Source of the DNA: Nodosilinea sp. LEGE 06152
Lineage (GTDB): Bacteria > Cyanobacteriota > Cyanobacteriia > Phormidesmidales > Phormidesmidaceae
Assembly (NCBI RefSeq): GCF_015207525.1
Contig: NZ_JADEWR010000023.1
Span: 1 to 33,091, forward strand
Reading direction: 5' to 3'
Length of the DNA: 33,091 nt
Shown in pieces: positions 23,278 through 31,166 of this stretch; positions within the stretch are counted from its first letter, which is position 1; every line of letters begins with the position of its first letter. The position numbers and the translations under genes were made by a program. The notes under the pieces are model-generated. The model searched no databases and was not told where the DNA came from. It was given only the letters and a program-made list of their open reading frames with translations.

Positions 23278-24144
23278 TTAGGCTACGGTCGAAGCGGCTA
23301 TGGGGTGGTCATGGTCGGTGCTGGTCGCGACTGGCAGCCATGCTTCGATTTCCTGCGCCATTTTCGCGGCGTTGCCCTGGTACATTGCCACTGCGTCCTT
23401 ACCGACGGGCAAATGCAGCGGCGGATGTTCGGTATTGGCGAGTTGAAGAATAACTTGAGCAAATTTTTTCGGATCACCGGGCTGGTTCCCGTGTAACGCA
23501 TCGGCTCCCATCCGCATTTGTCCTACTGTTTCCTGGTAATCGGCGATGAGGGTTTTGGCGGCAACGTAGGAGTCAGTGCTCAAAAAGTCAGTTGTAAAAA
23601 GACCGGGAGCGACTACCGTAACGTGAATGCCGAGCGGGGCTAGTTCAGCCGCCAGCCCTTTCGAGATTCCTTCAACTGCAAATTTAGTTGACCCGTACAG
23701 GCCCCAGCCCGGAATGGCATCGTAGCCAAACAGCGACGAGATATTGATGATGTGCCCAGACTTTTGCTGGCGCAGGTATGGCAACACAGCCCGCGTCACG
23801 TTCAGTAACCCAAACACGTTGGTGTCATACTGTTTACGAACTTCGGCATCTGTGGCTTCTTCGATCGCAGTCACCATGCCATACCCGGCGTTATTGACTA
23901 AGACATCGAGCCGACCGAAACAGGCAATGCCTTGCCTAACCGCCGCTTGTACCTGATCTTCTTGAATCACATCCATCTGCACCACGTACAGCTCTGGGTG
24001 ATTGTCTAGGGTGGCGGCGAGTTGTGTGGGCTGACTGCGAACTGTTGCCACGACCTGGTCGCCCGCTGCCAGCGCTGCTTTGGCAATTTCTAACCCAAAG
24101 CCTCTGGAGGCTCCGGTAATGAACCATACTTTCTGCATTTTCAT
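23278..24144 (-). CDS. SDR-family NAD(P)-dependent oxidoreductase
   Basis: This encodes 288 residues. TGASRGFG is at residues 10-17, NNAG at 84-87, Ser136/137 at the end of HIINISS, and Tyr150 with Lys154 in YGSTK complete the catalytic set. It is a paralogue of the protein at 12504-13379, with the same length and closely similar central blocks (LVNNAGYG, YGSTKFAVEGISKGLA). The substrate is unknown. AAGGA lies seven bases upstream of the ATG at 24144. The gene lies 45 bases after the VOC gene on the same strand, so the two likely form a unit, with the truncated SDR downstream. Confidence 0.9.
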   Translation of the reverse strand: MKMQKVWFITGASRGFGLEIAKAALAAGDQVVATVRSQPTQLAATLDNHPELYVVQMDVIQEDQVQAAVRQGIACFGRLDVLVNNAGYGMVTAIEEATDAEVRKQYDTNVFGLLNVTRAVLPYLRQQKSGHIINISSLFGYDAIPGWGLYGSTKFAVEGISKGLAAELAPLGIHVTVVAPGLFTTDFLSTDSYVAAKTLIADYQETVGQMRMGADALHGNQPGDPKKFAQVILQLANTEHPPLHLPVGKDAVAMYQGNAAKMAQEIEAWLPVATSTDHDHPIAASTVA

Positions 24145-24189
24145 CGGGTGTCCTTGTTCTGAAGTGTTGTCTGATGCGCTGATGCTCTA

Positions 24190-24654
24190 TTACCGTCCGG
24201 GCTTCCGCACCCTGATTTCCTGGAGCACCCAACCGTTGCCGTCCGGATCGCTGAACGAAGCGTAGGAGGCATAGTCGCGCCGTTCTGGATCGGGGCCCGG
24301 TACCCGTCCTTCGGTTCCGGCGTGGGGGAAGATACCGCCAATGTCGTGGAAGACCTCACTCACCTCGATACCGCGATCGATGAGTTCGGCGCGGGCGGCC
24401 TCAATGTCATAGACAATCAGGTACAAGCCTTGGACTGAACCTGGTGCGGATGACGAAATTCCTTCACCAAAAATGATCGAGGCTTCTGAGCCGGGAGGGG
24501 TCAACTGCACCACTCGAAAGTCTTTACTGGTAACAAAGTCGGCATCTAGCCGCCATCCCAACGTTTTATAAAAGTCCTTGGTGCGATCGACGTCAGAGAC
24601 GGGGAGTACCAGCACTTCGAGTTTCATGTTTTGACTGGTCATAACGCTGCTCAT
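24190..24654 (-). CDS. VOC (glyoxalase-fold) protein
   Basis: This encodes 154 residues from the ATG at 24654 (MSSVMTSQNMKLEV), preceded by AAAGGAG; the longer frame to 24690 lacks such a site. It has a single VOC domain: VLVLPVSDVDRTKDFYKTLG, WRLDADF, QLTPPGSEASIIFGEG, IEAARAELIDRGIEVSEVFH, FSDPDGNGWVLQE. It is a paralogue of the 22188-22868 protein without the C-terminal extension. Both start with the same MSS...NMKLEV pattern and have similar leaders, which points to duplication within the island. Substrate and metal are unknown. Confidence 0.85.
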   Translation of the reverse strand: MSSVMTSQNMKLEVLVLPVSDVDRTKDFYKTLGWRLDADFVTSKDFRVVQLTPPGSEASIIFGEGISSSAPGSVQGLYLIVYDIEAARAELIDRGIEVSEVFHDIGGIFPHAGTEGRVPGPDPERRDYASYASFSDPDGNGWVLQEIRVRKPGR

Positions 24655-24693
24655 TTTGGTCTCCTTTAGGGTGGTGAGCCTGCTGCCCACCGG

Positions 24694-24763
24694 TTACGTT
24701 TCATTCTTCAGCGATCGCCCCATCCACACCACTCAAGTTCTTTGAGTGAAGACGCAACTTAAT
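24694..24763 (-). repeat. Duplicated leader sequence, copy B
   Basis: This matches copy A (19801-19870) at 63 of 70 bases, including the dyad ACTCAA-N5-TTGAGT and the GCGATCGCC block. On the minus strand its first part still reads as the last codons of an NmrA-like gene (FTQRT then stop), but no such gene is upstream here, so the copy appears to have been duplicated with a piece of coding sequence. It lies directly upstream of the VOC gene at 24654. Confidence 0.8.
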
Positions 24764-24938
24764 CGTTTCGCACGGGAGGTAAGCAGCCGGAAATCAGTTG
24801 AACCTGATATGCTTCAGCAAACATGAAGTCATTGGCCGGTTGGGCAGCGCTACCGAAACTCTCGTTAAGCCTTAGTTAAAAAAATGCTCGGTATTTTGAG
24901 GAAAGACCGTCTTTGTCCTTTACCCCGCTAGCTAAGCT

Positions 24939-27900
24939 ATGGATTCCAAGCCATCGAAATCTGGACGGAGGAGAGCTGCCACTGGGCGAGTTCGGGGCGT
25001 CATTCTGTCGCCCCAGGGATGGCAGAAGTTTCAGACGGCAAAACAGCAGGCGGAATCGGACGAGGTCTGGGGCAAGCATTTCACCCAGGAAGATCTCAGC
25101 GATCGCACTACGCTTTCCCTCAATACCCTTACCCGCATCTTCAAGCGCGAACAGGGGGTCGATCGCCAGTCGGTGGAGTATCTCTTTCGGGCGTTTGGGC
25201 TGGAGTTAACGCAGGCAGACCTGACATCGCCTACCTCCTCTGAAGAAACCGAGAGCCAGTGGACCAACCCTCACCAGGACTGGGATACCGCAGTTGATGT
25301 CTCAACCTTCTACGGGCGTGAGTCAGAGCTAACGCAGCTTTGGCAGTCGGTCGTGTCCGATCGCTGTCGCATGGTTGGGCTGTTGGGCATTGGCGGCATT
25401 GGCAAAAGTACAATCGCGGTCAAGGCTGCGCTGCAGATGCAGGCAGAATTTGAGATTGTCGTCTGGCGCTCCCTGGCAAACGCGCCCCCGCTGGATGAAC
25501 TTCTGTCGAGTCTGCTGAAGTTTCTCATGCCGCTGCATGGGGAAGACCCTGTCATTCCCGCTACGCTCGATCAGCAGCTTTCTAAACTGATGCAATATCT
25601 GCGATGGTCAAAGACCGGCCCAGGCGGAGCATCGCGTCGGTGCTTAATAATTTTGGATAATGTAGAGTCTATTTTGCAGCGTGAACAGGTGGGGCACTGG
25701 CGATTGGGCTATGAAGGGTACGGGCAATTGCTCAGAACCATTGGCGAAACGTCTCACCGAAGTTGTTTGTTGCTAACTAGCCGAGAAAAGCCCCAGGAAA
25801 TGGCGCTGATGGAAGGCGCTCAGGCACTGGTGCGATCGCTGCCCCTAAGCGGCCTCACCTCTGACGATGGACGCGCCATCTTTCGGCAAAAAGGAGCGTT
25901 TACAGGTTCAGAAGCCGAATGGGACAGGTTAATTCACCACTACGGCGGCAATCCGCTGGCGCTGAAGCTGGTGGCAGCCGCAACTCAAGATTTGTTTAAC
26001 GGCAGCATTACCGAGGTCATGCCCTATCTCAGCCAGGGATTAGCCGTTTTTGAAGACATTCGCGATTTGCTAAATCGTCAGTTTGAGCGATTGTCTGAGG
26101 CCGAGCAGAAAATATTATTCTGGTTTGCAATTCTTCGAGAGCCCGTTTCGATCGCAGATATTCGAGAACATGTAGTTGATTTGACTACTCAGCAACGGGT
26201 TCCTAATCTAGTCAACTCGCTGCTTCGGCGATCGCTAATCGAAAAAACAGATGGGTTATTTTTCCTGCAACCCGTGGTGATGGAGTATGTCACCGAACGA
26301 TTTGTGCAGCAAGTTTGTATCGAATTTGAGACGCAGCAGCTGAACATTTGGCAAACGCATTCCCTACTGCGAGTTCAGGCGAAAGATTACATTCGAGAGA
26401 TTCAGACACGATTAATTGTGCAACCTGTAATGGAGCGGTTGCTGTCTCACTTTGGCAGCGTGGGGGCGATCGAGGCCCAAGCCAGGCACATATTAACGCA
26501 ACAGGGGAAGCAGCCAGGATACGTTGCAGGTAACCTGATCAACTTGCTGGTGCAGTTTCAAGTAGACCTGCGCGGTTCGGATTTTTCTGGTCTTATGGTG
26601 CAGCAAGCCGACTTGCAGCAGGTCGATTTGGCCGGGGTCAATTTTCAGAATGCCACGTTTGCTAAGTCCATCTTTTCTGAAGTATTTAGTATTGCCATGT
26701 CAGTCGCTCTGAGCCCAGACGGACAGATGATGGCAGTGGGCGATTCCATTGGCAACATCTATCTCTGGAATTTCACCACAACCCAACTCTTAGCCACCTT
26801 TGAAGGACACATCGGTTGGGTTTGGTCGGTTGCCTTTAGTCCAGATGGTGCTCTGCTTGCCAGCGGCAGTACGGATAGCTCTGTGCGCTTATGGGATGTT
26901 CAAAGCGGGCAGTGCTTACAGGTGCTCACAGACCATACAGGTAGCGTTCGTTCAGTGAGTTTTAGTCCTGATAGCCAGCAGTTAGCGAGTGGTAGTGAAG
27001 ACAAAACGGTGCGCTTGTGGAGTGTGCAGGGGCAGTGTCTTCGTATTTTAAAGGGACACACCCAAAGCGTTTATTCTGTCCACTTCGCGCCCGATCAGCA
27101 AACCTTGGCTAGCAGCAGTAATGATGCAACGGTTCGGATTTGGGAGGTGAGCAATGGTCGCTGCTTAAGTATCTTACAGGGGAATAGCAGTGGAGTTCAG
27201 TGTGTGCGCTACAGCCCAAATGGTCAGCTGTTAGCGAGCGGCTGTCGGGATGGATCGATTCGACTGTGGAGCAGTTATCTGCCCCCTAATCAATCGTCAA
27301 AGCCTAGTATCATAACTTCCAGCGTCAAGCTATTACAGGGACATACCGACTGGGTTTGGAACATTGCCTTTAGCCCCGATGGTCAGTGGTTAGCCAGTGC
27401 CAGCCTCGATAGTACGCTGCGCCTTTGGAGTATTCCAGACGGGCAACCCATCCATGTACTCGAGGGTCATACCCATGATGTTTATGGACTTGCCATCAGT
27501 GCCGATAGTCAATTGTTAGTCAGTACAGGAAAAGACTATACGGTGCGGCTCTGGAATTTGCAGGGCGGACAGAACCTGAAAACGCTGCGTGGATACATTG
27601 GGGGGATTCACTCCCTCAGCCTCAGTTCAGATAACCAAATGCTGGCTAGTGGTGGACAGAGTGAAACAGTTCAGGTGTGGCGTGTGCAGCGAGATCGCGA
27701 TCGCGCGCAACTTCACCCCTACAAAACCTTTTCCAGTCCGCTCCGTCGGATATCACCATTCACCAACGTCAGCTTTAGTTCCAATAATCAAACCCTCGCG
27801 ATCAATCGACACGATGGGTTGATCGCATTATGGAATATCCAAACCGGGCACCTGGAGCAATGGTCAGCACACAGCGCCTCCATTTGGTCGGTCCTGTTTA

Positions 27901-28679
27901 GCCCAACGGGGCAAATTTTGGCAAGCAGTAGTTATGACTGCACTGTGCGCCTGTGGGACGTGAAAACGCATCAGTGTTTGCACGTGTTGTGCGGGCATGA
28001 GAGCGGGATTCGCGCTATTGCCTTCTCTTCGAGACGCTACGCAAATGGCAACAGCGGAGATCCTACCCTTGACCCCAGCGATCAGTTCCTGGCAAGTGGC
28101 AGTTTTGATCGCACCATTCGCGTGTGGGATGTGCAAACCGGAGAATGTTTGAGGGTATTGCAGGGACATATCGGCGCAGTTTTCTCACTCGCGTTTGACC
28201 CCAGCGATCAATTCCTGGCAAGTGGTAGTCATGACCAAACCATTCGCGTTTGGGATATGCAAACTGGAGAATGCCTGAAAGTTTTGCAGGGACATACAGG
28301 AGCCATCTGGACGGTTGCCATCTGTTCCAATGGTCGATTTCTGGCAAGTGGCGGTGATGATCAAACGATTCGACTATGGGATCTGCAAACGGGGCATTGC
28401 CTTCACATCCTGGATGAACATAGCGGTTGGGTGCGGTCAGTCATCTTTAGCTCTGACGGTCAAATCCTATTTAGTGGTAGTAACGATCGCACGATAAAAC
28501 TATGGGATGTAAAGACAGGACGTTGTATCAGCACGTTAATGAGCGATCGCCTGTATGAAGGCATGAATATTCAAGGTGCAAAGGGGTTAACGAATGCTCA
28601 AAAAGCCACGCTGAAAGCGTTAGGAGCCATTGACGACGACTGTCTCATTGGAGCTAGCTCGCTCTGCCATAAAGGATAG
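24939..28679 (+). CDS. STAND ATPase: HTH, NB-ARC and 14 WD40 blades
   Basis: This encodes 1246 residues. Residues 20-95 form a helical DNA-binding-like domain (LSPQGWQKFQ ... LSLNTLTRIFKREQG). The NB-ARC nucleotide-binding core begins about 125, with P-loop GIGGIGKST at 150-158 and Walker B LIILDN at 236-241. A winged-helix and linker region runs to about 540, then a short pentapeptide-like stretch (LRGSDFSGLMVQQADLQQVD). Fourteen WD40 repeats from about residue 580 to 1215 would make two seven-bladed propellers. Such proteins are signal-responsive switches. In cyanobacteria they are numerous, and some relatives act in antiphage defence. The effector output is not clear from the sequence. The gene is single, with no strong ribosome binding site. 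Confidence 0.92.
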   Translation: MDSKPSKSGRRRAATGRVRGVILSPQGWQKFQTAKQQAESDEVWGKHFTQEDLSDRTTLSLNTLTRIFKREQGVDRQSVEYLFRAFGLELTQADLTSPTSSEETESQWTNPHQDWDTAVDVSTFYGRESELTQLWQSVVSDRCRMVGLLGIGGIGKSTIAVKAALQMQAEFEIVVWRSLANAPPLDELLSSLLKFLMPLHGEDPVIPATLDQQLSKLMQYLRWSKTGPGGASRRCLIILDNVESILQREQVGHWRLGYEGYGQLLRTIGETSHRSCLLLTSREKPQEMALMEGAQALVRSLPLSGLTSDDGRAIFRQKGAFTGSEAEWDRLIHHYGGNPLALKLVAAATQDLFNGSITEVMPYLSQGLAVFEDIRDLLNRQFERLSEAEQKILFWFAILREPVSIADIREHVVDLTTQQRVPNLVNSLLRRSLIEKTDGLFFLQPVVMEYVTERFVQQVCIEFETQQLNIWQTHSLLRVQAKDYIREIQTRLIVQPVMERLLSHFGSVGAIEAQARHILTQQGKQPGYVAGNLINLLVQFQVDLRGSDFSGLMVQQADLQQVDLAGVNFQNATFAKSIFSEVFSIAMSVALSPDGQMMAVGDSIGNIYLWNFTTTQLLATFEGHIGWVWSVAFSPDGALLASGSTDSSVRLWDVQSGQCLQVLTDHTGSVRSVSFSPDSQQLASGSEDKTVRLWSVQGQCLRILKGHTQSVYSVHFAPDQQTLASSSNDATVRIWEVSNGRCLSILQGNSSGVQCVRYSPNGQLLASGCRDGSIRLWSSYLPPNQSSKPSIITSSVKLLQGHTDWVWNIAFSPDGQWLASASLDSTLRLWSIPDGQPIHVLEGHTHDVYGLAISADSQLLVSTGKDYTVRLWNLQGGQNLKTLRGYIGGIHSLSLSSDNQMLASGGQSETVQVWRVQRDRDRAQLHPYKTFSSPLRRISPFTNVSFSSNNQTLAINRHDGLIALWNIQTGHLEQWSAHSASIWSVLFSPTGQILASSSYDCTVRLWDVKTHQCLHVLCGHESGIRAIAFSSRRYANGNSGDPTLDPSDQFLASGSFDRTIRVWDVQTGECLRVLQGHIGAVFSLAFDPSDQFLASGSHDQTIRVWDMQTGECLKVLQGHTGAIWTVAICSNGRFLASGGDDQTIRLWDLQTGHCLHILDEHSGWVRSVIFSSDGQILFSGSNDRTIKLWDVKTGRCISTLMSDRLYEGMNIQGAKGLTNAQKATLKALGAIDDDCLIGASSLCHKG
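28027..28070 (+). repeat. Repeat-like in-frame insertion in WD40 blade 11
   Basis: The bases GAGACGCTACGC here belong to the type of short repeat (TTCGGAGACGCTACGCGAAC and variants) widely dispersed in cyanobacteria. In the protein it adds about 13-15 residues (SSRRYANGNSGDPTL) between the usual AIAF and DPSDQFLASGS of a blade, with the frame kept. See the finding. Confidence 0.5.
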
Positions 28680-29142
28680 GGCGGCGGCTGGGATATTGAG
28701 ATCGCGATCGCCACAGATAAACCAGGACGGGATAGACTTCCAGGCGGGCGCACCAGAGGCTTTGTTCAATGCATCTCCTCTTTACAAACCAGTGCCGAAA
28801 GCCCTTATTCATATGACTACCGACATTACTCTAAAATCTGTAATCGGTTAAAGAGGCTTGCTTAAAATTCTCTCGAAAAATCAGCTCTCAGGTCTAATAC
28901 CAAATCCGAGTCACACAACCCCGATTCGTAATCGGTACCTCGTAGGGAGCATTGCACTGCAATGCCCCTACAAATCGGGGGTATACAGACAGGATTTGGT
29001 CTAAAGAGAGTGCGACTAGCGGGTTTGCTAACCTTCACTCAAGATATCGCAAGACTAACTTCTACATTGACCTATTTTTTGGAGCAACTTATTTTTGTTG
29101 TTTTAACTTTTATGGTGTTCCTTAAAAAATTAAGATCTAACC
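28680..29142. other. 463-base intergenic stretch
   Basis: No gene is supported. It holds the MITE-like element at 28899-29000. The remainder has no terminator with a clear T-run for the upstream STAND gene. The last 100 bases are AT-rich and include CTTAATTTTTTAAG on the minus strand, a possible weak terminator for the YeiH gene ending at 29143. Confidence 0.5.
28899..29000. mobile_element. 102-bp MITE-like element with nested palindromes
   Basis: ACCAAATCC at 28899-28907 and GGATTTGGT at 28992-29000 are perfect 9-bp inverted ends. Inside, CCCCGATT pairs with AATCGGGG, and GTAGGG..GCATTGCA pairs with TGCAATGCCCCTAC. The sequence TCTAA occurs just outside the left end and overlapping the right end (28893-28897 and 29000-29004), a possible target duplication. 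The interior is noncoding. Confidence 0.6.
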
Positions 29143-30198
29143 CTAATAAGAGTGGTCTCTAGAAATTATCAAGAGACTAAATACTGCTAGAAATAGCCAC
29201 GAAAGCCCGGCCAGATAAATAGGCTTGAGGCCTATTTTAGTCAGGCTAGCTAAATTTGTTTCTAGTCCCATAGCGGCTAACGATAGGCAAAGTAGAAATT
29301 GGTTGCCGTTGAGAACTTCTACCCTGATGGATGGGTCAATTAGGCCCAGACTGTTAACTACTACCAAAGCACAGAAGCATAGAACAAACCAGGGAACGGG
29401 AACAGAACGAGACGACTGTCCTAGCTGATTAGTACGATTGGTTTGCCAACCCAAACTGACAACAATTGGTACCATTAGCAACACTCGCGACAGTTTGGTG
29501 ACAGTAGCTAAATTGCCGCTGAGATCGCTGTTTTGAAAGGCGATGGCAATCACTTGAGCTACCTCATGTACCGAGGCTCCACACCAAATGCCAAAGGCTT
29601 GGGGGCTAAGGTGTAGTAGAGAGCCCATGAGAGGGTAGATAAGCATGGCCAGGGTACCAAAGCCAGTGATCGTGGCGATCGCATAGGCCATATCCTCCTC
29701 CGTTCCTTCAATAACGGTGTTTGTAGCCACCACCGCCGACGCTCCGCAGATCGACGTGCCTGCCCCAATCAGCCGGGTAAGGCGGGGGTTAACCCCAAGG
29801 CAGCGCCCTAGCCAGCAGGTTAGGTAAAAGGTGCTGAGGGTGCTGAGGGTCACCATCCCCAACCCCCAGGGGCCAATGGCCATAACCTCTGCCAGACTCA
29901 GCCGTAGACCCAGCAAAATCACCGCTAGTCGTAGCACCCGCTTCATTGCAAATTTGATGCCAGGGCGATAGGTAGCAGGCACGCCACCCCACTGTCGCCA
30001 GCCAATACCAAGCAGGACAGCAATCAACAACGGATTCAACGTGTCTAGACCAATCAACCGACCCAAACCAATAGCCACTCCAGCTATCAGCGTCGTTAGC
30101 AATAGCCCAGGCAAAACCGAGAGACCACGGGCTTTCCAGTCAGCAGGAACCGAGCCCAGGGTAGATGACCCTGGAACAGACTTGGACGATAGTTTCAT
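29143..30198 (-). CDS. YeiH/UPF0324-family putative sulfate exporter
   Basis: This 351-residue integral membrane protein has about ten hydrophobic segments. The family signature GAGTSICGASAVVATNTV is at residues 145-162, and the block FGIWCGASVHEVAQVIAI lies in the second half. Members of UPF0324 (YeiH/PSE) are putative anion transporters, some linked to sulfite or sulfate export during taurine or sulfonate breakdown. The gene lies 26 bases after the TauE/SafE gene on the same strand, so they form a unit. That pairing supports a sulfur-anion export role, which is an inference. Confidence 0.88.
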   Translation of the reverse strand: MKLSSKSVPGSSTLGSVPADWKARGLSVLPGLLLTTLIAGVAIGLGRLIGLDTLNPLLIAVLLGIGWRQWGGVPATYRPGIKFAMKRVLRLAVILLGLRLSLAEVMAIGPWGLGMVTLSTLSTFYLTCWLGRCLGVNPRLTRLIGAGTSICGASAVVATNTVIEGTEEDMAYAIATITGFGTLAMLIYPLMGSLLHLSPQAFGIWCGASVHEVAQVIAIAFQNSDLSGNLATVTKLSRVLLMVPIVVSLGWQTNRTNQLGQSSRSVPVPWFVLCFCALVVVNSLGLIDPSIRVEVLNGNQFLLCLSLAAMGLETNLASLTKIGLKPIYLAGLSWLFLAVFSLLIISRDHSY

Positions 30199-30224
30199 CT
30201 TTAAAAACCTTTATAGGGTGGATA

Positions 30225-30947
30225 TCAAGCCACCAAAGCTAGCCCTGCCACTATCAGCAACAACCCCACGACAAAGCGGCGAAAAAGCTTTTCATTAACT
30301 CGCCTAAAGCAGCGCTGCCCCAGTACTTGTCCGACGACGAAAGCTGGTAATAAGCGGATGAATAAGCCTCCAACCGTTACCGATATCAGGCCGCTGGCCC
30401 AGTAAGATCCCAGGGCAATAATCTGGGTAAGGGCGAAAAATACGATAAAGTTGGCTCGGTTGGCAGCAGCAAGGTTGCTACTAGACATTTGGTAAAGCAC
30501 GATGGGGGGGCCGCCTATCCCCGCCAGCCCCGTCAAAAATCCACTGAGGGCACCAACCCCCGAGGTCAAGGCTAGGCGAGGATGGGTATATCGGCTTTTC
30601 CCGGTCAATAGCAGCAGCACAAATCCCAAAATTAGCCCCCCAATGATGCGCCGGAGTAGGGTTGGCTCTAGCAAGGCCAGAAAACGCGCTCCCACAGGCA
30701 CCAGTGCCATCGCACTCAGCACCAGGGGCAATACCTGCTTCCACTTAGTCTTTCCCAGGGCTTCGGGCACCAATCCTGCTCCAGCCGTCATCTCTAGCAG
30801 AACGACAGTAGCGACCACCAGCTGCGGGGTGAACAGCAAACTCAGAGCTGGGGCTAAAATCAACCCTGAGCCAAAGCCAGAGAAACCTCGGGTAAAGCCT
30901 GCGATCGCCACCACCCCTAGGCTGATGAGCCATGTGCCGATGTCCAT
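30225..30947 (-). CDS. Sulfite exporter TauE/SafE-family protein
   Basis: This encodes 240 residues from the ATG at 30947 (MDIGTWLISLGVV), chosen because GGGAGG lies eight bases upstream; the frame opens at 30974. About eight membrane segments are visible, with the family pattern GFTRGFSGFGSGLILAPALS at the start and GFLTGLAGIGGPPIVLYQ in the middle, the inverted repeat typical of TauE/SafE (DUF81). Members move sulfite, sulfoacetate or other organosulfur anions. The gene is first in the unit with the YeiH-like gene. The substrate cannot be fixed from sequence. Confidence 0.88.
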   Translation of the reverse strand: MDIGTWLISLGVVAIAGFTRGFSGFGSGLILAPALSLLFTPQLVVATVVLLEMTAGAGLVPEALGKTKWKQVLPLVLSAMALVPVGARFLALLEPTLLRRIIGGLILGFVLLLLTGKSRYTHPRLALTSGVGALSGFLTGLAGIGGPPIVLYQMSSSNLAAANRANFIVFFALTQIIALGSYWASGLISVTVGGLFIRLLPAFVVGQVLGQRCFRRVNEKLFRRFVVGLLLIVAGLALVA

Positions 30948-31094
30948 AGGGGTGCCTCCCGCCAGTGCAAACATTAAAAAAGGATCCCCCGATGACCGGC
31001 TTGAGTCAGGAGTGAGGTTTCAGCAGGGATCCGGAAGAGGTGGATGGGTGGACGAATTGCCCTAATCAAAATTTGGTCGATAGGCATGGTTTTA

Positions 31095-31149
31095 GGTGGG
31101 CAGTGCCCACCCTACGGTAGACCGCTGTAGGGGCAAACGGCGTTTGCCC
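31095..31149. repeat. Two palindromic repeats in tandem
   Basis: GGTGGGCAGTGCCCACC (31095-31111) is identical to the copy at 242-258. Shortly after, GGGCAAACG-G-CGTTTGCCC (31131-31149) is a second perfect palindrome. They lie downstream of the minus-strand mrp gene and upstream of the TauE gene, where they could fold in the transcripts, but no T-run follows. Confidence 0.75.
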
Positions 31150-31166
31150 TAAACATCCCTGAGTTA

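Noticed and set aside
26690..28560. Tandem DNA repeat or CRISPR-like array
   Set aside because: The periodicity is about 120-130 bases, in frame, and explained by WD40 blades in the STAND protein.
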